From the IMG/VR virus record IMGVR_UViG_3300047321_000222, positions 1-50,781 of that record: a DNA stretch of 50,781 bases. The stretch is one strand, 5' to 3'. The stretch comes from a virus. The position numbers and the translations under genes are program-made. Under the pieces are notes generated by a model. That model saw only the letters and a list, made by a program, of their open reading frames with translations, had not been told where the DNA came from and did not search any database. Positions 46,852-50,781 of the stretch are shown here, one piece after another (position 1 is the first letter of the stretch; the number at the start of each line of letters is the position of its first letter).

Positions 46852-46867
46852 GTCCCTGTCAAGAGAC
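46852..46867. promoter_or_regulatory. GTCCCT-N4-AGAGAC operator at the end of the Q-position gene
   Basis: GTCCCT GTCA AGAGAC, overlapping the stop of the 181-aa gene and containing a minus-strand TTGACA. Confidence 0.65.
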
Positions 46868-47404
46868 CATCGCAAGCAAAAGTCCTTCATTGTCGAGAAT
46901 TACCTGAGCCTCCGACAAAGCCTCGTCCACCTGGCGCTCCAACGCCTTGCGGATATCACGACGCCAGCGCTCTTGGGTCTTGATCGGCGCCGGGTCATCG
47001 CTCCAGTTGTCCATTTCGTACCACTTGGCCTGCAGGGTGTTCACGCTGCGCTTCCCTTCTGCGCCGGGCAGCTTTGGGATTGCCCAGGTCACTACGGCAC
47101 ATTTGCGGAACTGCTCAGGCGCTGGAGAGCTTACGGCCCTCGTCAATTCCTTGATGGCGTCGTGCTTGCGGTCGGTGTGCGTCGAGAACTTGGCTACCAG
47201 TGCGAGCCAGTGCGGCGCGCTCAGGTTCTTGTGTAGGCGGCTGAACAGCATGCAGTCGACGAGCAATGCCTCATCCTTCCCGACAATCGCCCCCTTCTGC
47301 TTTGCCGCCTGAACCTTCGGCTCGAAGTCCTGGCCGCCCATGCCGCTCATTGTTTCCGCTGCCAGCGCCCGGACGACTGCCGCTATTACGCTTCTGTAGA
47401 TCAT
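46859..47404 (-). CDS. Hypothetical protein in the position of late antiterminator Q, 181 aa
   Basis: ATG 47404. Residues 1-25 hydrophobic/helical (MIYRSVIAAVVRALAAETMS); the middle contains DCMLFSRLHKNLSAPHWLAL near 50-69 and WAIPKLPGAEGKRS; the C-terminus has ERWRRDIRKALERQVDEALS. No clear zinc motif. It is the last gene of the early leftward operon, after RusA and directly before a 420-bp control region, terminator and holin, exactly where lambdoid phages place Q. Function by position only. Confidence 0.6.
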   Translation of the reverse strand: MIYRSVIAAVVRALAAETMSGMGGQDFEPKVQAAKQKGAIVGKDEALLVDCMLFSRLHKNLSAPHWLALVAKFSTHTDRKHDAIKELTRAVSSPAPEQFRKCAVVTWAIPKLPGAEGKRSVNTLQAKWYEMDNWSDDPAPIKTQERWRRDIRKALERQVDEALSEAQVILDNEGLLLAMVS

Positions 47405-47407
47405 CTA

Positions 47408-47761
47408 TCACCCCTGATATTCACTTATGCGGACCCGTACCGCTCCGCCCTTGGTTGTTGTTTCGCTCATCATGAGTTGCGGTACAAATCGGCTGTCATC
47501 GACCCCTAGCGCATCAGCGATGCCGTCGAGGGCGTTCTTTGTTGAGGCCAGCAAGTTGTCGAGGTCACGGCGGCGCTTGTCCGGCGGAATGAACTCCAGC
47601 GACAGCAGCACCTTGCCTTCTGGAGCCTTGATGCCAGCCGCCCGGCAAAGGATGTGGCAGGCTGCCCGGTATGCCTTGGCCGCTTTGCTCTTCTTGCTCC
47701 AGTGACAGCGCGAATTCGGGCTCAGATCCTTGTGCGGCCACGGCAGGTCGAAGTAGGTCAT
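47408..47761 (-). CDS. rusA: RusA-like Holliday junction resolvase
   Basis: 117 aa from ATG 47761 (MTYFDLPWPHKDLSPNSRCH). IPPDKRRRDLDNLLASTKNA then LDGIADALGVDDSRF carries Asp66, Asp68 and Asp88/89, matching the acidic catalytic set of RusA (120 aa). Resolves recombination intermediates during late replication. Overlaps the HNH gene start/stop. Confidence 0.9.
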   Translation of the reverse strand: MTYFDLPWPHKDLSPNSRCHWSKKSKAAKAYRAACHILCRAAGIKAPEGKVLLSLEFIPPDKRRRDLDNLLASTKNALDGIADALGVDDSRFVPQLMMSETTTKGGAVRVRISEYQG

Positions 47762-48336
47762 CAGAACAACCTCCCGAGGCTTGCAGCGAACTGGTACGGG
47801 TCTTTGCACTTCTTGGTCAGATTGCACGGCGGGCATGCGATCACAAGATTTCTGATTTCATGCTCTCCACCTCGCGCCAGCGGCTCGTAGTGGTCGACGT
47901 GGAATTCGTACTCACAGGCTTTCGCGCACCAGTAGCAGACCTTTTTCTGATCCGCCACCCACGCCTTCACCTCGGCAGTTGTAGCGCCTGTCATGGCCGC
48001 CCTTCTGCGCAACTGAGAAGCCCTTCTGTTCGCCCGATCCCTTTCCGGGTTATTGGCGCGCCAATCGGCCATCCATTGAGAAAACTGCTCTCGGTGCTGC
48101 TCGCGATACTTCTTTCCATACGCAAGCTTTGCGACCTTGTTCTCTTGGTAGTGCGCCCTTACTCCGGCGCGGCGCTTTTCTATGCTGTCCGGGCGAAGGG
48201 CCGCTATCTTGTGGCACTCAGTGCACCCGCCATTGCTCGTCTGGCGCCGAGCAAGATGTCCGTGCTTGCAAGGATTCCCGGTGTAGTAATGCAGAAGGCC
48301 CAGGCTCTTTGCCTCTCCGCGCGGAACGACATTCAC
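47761..48336 (-). CDS. HNH endonuclease
   Basis: 191 aa, ATG 48336. N-terminal Cys/His segment (NPCKHGHLARRQTSNGGCTE, then CHK), a basic middle (AYGKKYREQHREQFSQWMAD), and a C-terminal HNH: CYWCAKACEYEFHVDHYEPL near 143-162, ending NLVIACPPCNLTKK near 172-185, with two CxxC pairs and the His-Asp-His box. Probably a structure-specific or homing-type nuclease in the NinG/Rap position. Confidence 0.85.
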   Translation of the reverse strand: MNVVPRGEAKSLGLLHYYTGNPCKHGHLARRQTSNGGCTECHKIAALRPDSIEKRRAGVRAHYQENKVAKLAYGKKYREQHREQFSQWMADWRANNPERDRANRRASQLRRRAAMTGATTAEVKAWVADQKKVCYWCAKACEYEFHVDHYEPLARGGEHEIRNLVIACPPCNLTKKCKDPYQFAASLGRLF

Positions 48337-49469
48337 GCCGCAGACCCCTTTAGCATTGCAGGGTGAACAGTGTGGCGAGCCACTTCGCCGTGCTCCTTGT
48401 GCAGGACGATGGCTTTCATGTTCTGGCGCGATCTCCAGCCGCCGGCATGGGCGTAGCTGTCACCCGGGGCGAGCGTGTTAAACGACTCAACCGTGCACCC
48501 CGGATATTCCTTCTTGCTTTCGTGATGGATGTGACCGGTCCACCAGTAACGGTGCAGGGTTTCGCCCCAGTCTCTTGCGCGGTCGGTCGCCATCACACCT
48601 GGCAGCTTCTCGGCCTTGCTGGTGTGCCCGTGGTGCATGCCGATCAGGTTCTTGCCCCAACGGTAGTAGCTGAACACGCTCGGCGATGTTTCAACGGTCA
48701 CGCGCGGCTCATTGGCGTAGAGGTGGGCAAACAGGCGGCTCAGCCATACGGCGCCGGTCTCGTCGTGGTTGCCAATGACGTGCACGACATGGACGAACTT
48801 GTGCTTTGACAGGGCCGACTCGACGCACTGGCGCATGGCGAGGATCAGGATATCGACCATCTTGGCGTAGCGGCTGTCTGCATCCAGGTGGTGGCCACTG
48901 CGCGGGGTGATAGCTGCCATTGAGTCGTAATGGGCTGCATCGCCGAGATTGACGATAATCGCCGTCTCGGTTGGTGGCGCAGATTCGACCAGGGAGGCCA
49001 TGGCCGCGCAGTGTGTTTGCTCAGCGATGCTCAGGTCCCAGTCGGCGCCACATTCCTCTGCCCAAATATACTCCCCAAAATGCGGGTCACCGATTGGGTA
49101 GGCAGTCATCAGGTCGGGCAGATAGCTCCCGGCATGCGATCTTGCAGGCACATGAGGCAAGTCCTTAACGGCCGCAGCACATGAGGCCTCGACCATCGCC
49201 TGGAGCGCTTCGCCGTCAGTATTGGTCTTGACCCAGGACAGCAGCGGCTCACTTTCTCCGCGGCGCATCAGCTGCGACGTGCCCTTGATCTTCAGGAAGC
49301 TTGGAATCTTTGATTCGATATGCATTTCAGGGATGTGGCCATGCAGTGCCAGCTTGGCCTTGCGCGACCACACCGTGCGTTCGTTCATGCCGAAGTGCGC
49401 AGCGGTCTGCGCCACGGTCATCGTGGCCAGCGCCTCGCGCAATTGATCGTCGGTCGCCTTCGCCTTCAT
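48333..49469 (-). CDS. Metallophosphoesterase with N-terminal helix-turn-helix
   Basis: 378 aa, ATG 49469. Residues 5-40 form a helix-turn-helix (EALATMTVAQTAAHFGMNER). The calcineurin-like domain shows all metal motifs in order: YPIGDPHFG, VNLGDAAHYD, HVIGNHDETG, MHHGHTS and WTGHIHHE. Similar proteins are widespread in phage early regions; lambda has the NinI protein phosphatase in the same neighbourhood. Substrate unknown. Confidence 0.85.
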   Translation of the reverse strand: MKAKATDDQLREALATMTVAQTAAHFGMNERTVWSRKAKLALHGHIPEMHIESKIPSFLKIKGTSQLMRRGESEPLLSWVKTNTDGEALQAMVEASCAAAVKDLPHVPARSHAGSYLPDLMTAYPIGDPHFGEYIWAEECGADWDLSIAEQTHCAAMASLVESAPPTETAIIVNLGDAAHYDSMAAITPRSGHHLDADSRYAKMVDILILAMRQCVESALSKHKFVHVVHVIGNHDETGAVWLSRLFAHLYANEPRVTVETSPSVFSYYRWGKNLIGMHHGHTSKAEKLPGVMATDRARDWGETLHRYWWTGHIHHESKKEYPGCTVESFNTLAPGDSYAHAGGWRSRQNMKAIVLHKEHGEVARHTVHPAMLKGSAA

Positions 49470-49906
49470 TGGTCGGCCGCCTTCGCAATGGTGTAGTGCT
49501 CGGGATTCTTGGCCGCGTGCATGGACTTCAGGCGGTCAACGTGAGGCGTGAGGCTGTTGATCAGGTCGCGATAGCCGCCTGGGTGCATGCGGTCATCATT
49601 CAGCTTACCGGCCGCCTCGGCGTCGACAATGATTGCAAGGCAGGCCAGAGCGTGCGCCAAGTGAGGCAGACCACTGTCCGGGTCTACGCTCTCCCCCTCG
49701 AACCATGCGTTCAGGTGACGGCTTGCTGCGTCGTAGTAGATCGATGCGCGAATGCCTACGGCCCGGAAGTTTGATCGCCCGTACTTCAGCATGCCGTCGA
49801 GCAAGCCGAGACTGCCCAGGGCGGTAGCCGTTACAGGCCAAAGGTGCAGGGGCAGCTTTCCGCTTCCGACCAGATCCTTTGGGTTCGATGGTTTCAACTC
49901 GCTCAT
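49466..49906 (-). CDS. dATP/dGTP diphosphohydrolase (DUF5664-type)
   Basis: 146 aa from ATG 49906 (MSELKPSNPKDLVGSGKLPL). The blocks NPKDLVGSGKLPLHLWP, LLDGMLKYGRSNFRAVGIRA, YYDAASRHLNAWFEGESVDP and LPHLAHALACLAIIVDA are the signature of phage dATP/dGTP diphosphohydrolase N-terminal domains, HD-like or MazG-like nucleotide hydrolases. It would alter host purine deoxynucleotide pools; there is no PurZ here, so it is not evidence for modified adenine in DNA. Confidence 0.8.
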   Translation of the reverse strand: MSELKPSNPKDLVGSGKLPLHLWPVTATALGSLGLLDGMLKYGRSNFRAVGIRASIYYDAASRHLNAWFEGESVDPDSGLPHLAHALACLAIIVDAEAAGKLNDDRMHPGGYRDLINSLTPHVDRLKSMHAAKNPEHYTIAKAADQ

Positions 49907-49960
49907 GCAATCCACTCCCTGAAATTTATACCGCGTACGCGCGTCATGATAACCGATGCG

Positions 49961-49976
49961 GTCCCCTCAGAGGGAC
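49961..49976. promoter_or_regulatory. GTCCCC-N4-AGGGAC operator
   Basis: GTCCCC TCAG AGGGAC, flanked by GCG and CGC so the palindrome extends to 22 bp. In the 89-bp gap upstream of the dATP/dGTP diphosphohydrolase gene. Confidence 0.65.
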
Positions 49977-49995
49977 CGCAATAATCAAAATGACA

Positions 49996-50244
49996 TCACT
50001 TATTTTCGACAGCCCCAACCGACCGACGATCACCTTTGGCCAGCATGTTGAATGCCCGGCGCAGCAGGTAGGATCGGCACAGGGAAATCACGGTGTAGAT
50101 CAGGGTTATCCCTACGTTATCGAGCAGCGACGGATGGAACCCATACAGCGGGAATACCAGGGCATTGGCGATCATGCTGACGATCAGACCTACTGCCACA
50201 TTGGTCAGCGCTTCGAAGGCGCTACCTTTTCTCGACTGACTCAT
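49996..50244 (-). CDS. Membrane protein, DUF7220-like, 82 aa
   Basis: ATG 50244 (MSQSRKGSAFEALTNVAVGL). Two membrane segments with the conserved opening QSRxxSxxEAxxNVxxGxxxS and YTVISLCRSYLLRRAFNML, a pattern of small phage membrane proteins. Function unknown. Confidence 0.7.
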   Translation of the reverse strand: MSQSRKGSAFEALTNVAVGLIVSMIANALVFPLYGFHPSLLDNVGITLIYTVISLCRSYLLRRAFNMLAKGDRRSVGAVENK

Positions 50245-50399
50245 GCCTTGTTCTCCCCCGCAAACCGCATCTGCCGCGCCCGGCTGCACTTCGCATGACT
50301 GCCCGAGGCGCGAGACTTGCCGCACTCGGTGCAGTTGGTTTTGTTGACGTACCAGGGCGATGGCGCTGGCTGCTGAAACATGGATGGGCGGCGGGTCAT
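50241..50399 (-). CDS. Small zinc-binding-like protein, 52 aa
   Basis: ATG 50399, overlapped by its neighbours on both sides. Contains NCTECGKSRASGSHAKCSRA, three Cys and one His spaced as a small zinc finger, and a basic C-terminus. Function unknown. Confidence 0.6.
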   Translation of the reverse strand: MTRRPSMFQQPAPSPWYVNKTNCTECGKSRASGSHAKCSRARQMRFAGENKA

Positions 50400-50566
50400 T
50401 GATGATCCTCCCGGGCATAGACGCGCTCCATGATCCGAGGCTCACCCTTGATCCAGAACTCGCCGAGTGCCGGCTGCGCAGGACCAGGCCCGATCTTGCA
50501 CCACAAGCCTCCGCGCCAGCGTCGATACCGCTGCCACTCTCCAAACCAATAATCCAAAATATTCAC
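50396..50566 (-). CDS. Hypothetical small protein, 56 aa
   Basis: GTG 50566 overlaps the TGA of the YbcO-like gene (GTGA) with AAGGGG upstream. Trp/Arg-rich N-terminus (YWFGEWQRYRRWRGGLWCKI). Supported by coupling on both sides. Function unknown. Confidence 0.6.
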   Translation of the reverse strand: MNILDYWFGEWQRYRRWRGGLWCKIGPGPAQPALGEFWIKGEPRIMERVYAREDHQ

Positions 50567-50781
50567 TTGATCACCCCTTCCCTTACCAGAGTATCCATCG
50601 TTCTAAAGCAGCCCTCGGCGTGATACAGCCTGATCTCGTCCCTTGAAAGAGACTCAGGGGGAGGTATTCGTCCGTCGATTACGTCGTGACAGTAATGATC
50701 GGCCCATGCTCCCTGCAGCGAAGAAGGCTTGATACCGACTCCGCACGTACCCGCCAGCCGGTAGTGGGCGAGCACGGTCGT
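50563..50781 (-). CDS. YbcO/DUF1364-like nuclease, 3' part (continues from 211-1 across the join)
   Basis: The C-terminal 70 codons of the 100-aa protein described at 1-211; bases 50655-50781 repeat positions 1-127. Contains LAHYRLAGTCGVGIKPSSLQ, the CHDVIDGR block and a helical end EGCFRTMDTLVREGVIK. A GTCCCT-type operator lies inside the coding sequence (50638-50653). Confidence 0.85.
   Translation of the reverse strand, partial: TTVLAHYRLAGTCGVGIKPSSLQGAWADHYCHDVIDGRIPPPESLSRDEIRLYHAEGCFRTMDTLVREGVIK
50638..50653. promoter_or_regulatory. GTCCCT-N4-AGAGAC site inside the YbcO-like gene
   Basis: GTCCCT TGAA AGAGAC, intragenic, just beside the circular join. Confidence 0.6.
50655..50781. 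repeat. Terminal direct repeat, right copy
   Basis: Exact copy of 1-127; see the left copy. Confidence 0.95.

Larger units (their letters stand above)
46439..46858. promoter_or_regulatory. Late control region with two GTCCCT-type operators
   Basis: About 420 bp without a credible gene, between the Q-position gene and the exported protein. It contains operators at 46774-46789 and 46852-46867, an imperfect terminator hairpin (46475-46500), and a minus-strand TTGACA (46856-46861) overlapping the second operator with no strong -10. It corresponds in position to lambda PR' and qut. Confidence 0.55.

Noticed and set aside
49466-49906. Evidence of a 2-aminoadenine (Z) genome
   Set aside because: A dATP/dGTP diphosphohydrolase alone is common in ordinary phages; no PurZ or DatZ-type gene accompanies it.
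1-50781. CRISPR array, insertion sequence, diversity-generating retroelement
   Set aside because: No regularly spaced direct repeats, no transposase and no reverse transcriptase were found.

Overview
The window is almost certainly one complete genome of a tailed, non-contractile (siphovirus-type) temperate phage of Pseudomonas or a close relative. Bases 1-127 are repeated exactly at 50655-50781, so the molecule closes into a circle of about 50,654 bp; an exact 127-base overlap is what an assembler using k=127 leaves on a circular or circularly permuted molecule. One gene (YbcO/DUF1364 type) reads through the join. The DNA is GC-rich except for an AT-rich lysogenic-conversion-like cassette at about 22.2-23.7 kb. 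Host assignment is from protein recognition and base composition by eye, not from a database search.

Layout is lambdoid. The control region is near 9.2-9.8 kb. Leftward (minus strand) from it: cro, small regulators (ribbon-helix-helix, TrfB/KorA-like), a Rha-KilAC antirepressor, replication genes of O and P type with tandem 12-bp repeats inside the O gene (likely origin), and small early genes. A reversed cassette at 3.2-4.2 kb carries a ParA ATPase and a small ribbon-helix-helix partner flanked by TACTCAC-type repeats, as in plasmid partition systems. A second minus-strand early block (3.15 kb down to 1, continuing at 50.65 kb down to 46.9 kb) resembles a nin region: YbcO-like nuclease, dATP/dGTP diphosphohydrolase, metallophosphoesterase, HNH nuclease, RusA, and a gene in the position of antiterminator Q. 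The late operon follows on the minus strand: holins, terminase, portal, head, an SGNH esterase, neck, tail (with a G/GT frameshift), tape measure, tail tip, tailspike and an SleB-type endolysin. Rightward (plus strand, 9.77-21.6 kb) are delayed-early genes: Sak4-like ATPase, SSB-like protein, DnaQ-type exonuclease, many small unknowns, a tyrosine integrase and a second Rha protein.

Regulation is the most unusual aspect. A 16-bp palindromic motif, GTCCCT-N4-AGRGAC, occurs at about 14 places, and in at least two of them fills the spacer between a -35 and a -10 box (cro promoter and rha promoter). A second family of four inverted repeats has exactly the same geometry in every copy (9-bp arms CGCGCYACG / CGTRGCGCG, 18-bp spacer, 36 bp total). 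The place where a lambdoid phage carries cI, between cro and the rightward operon, contains operators and a boxA-like sequence but no convincing repressor gene. Integrase and plasmid-type partition genes coexist, and an acyltransferase that may modify surface sugar coexists with an SGNH esterase encoded among virion genes.
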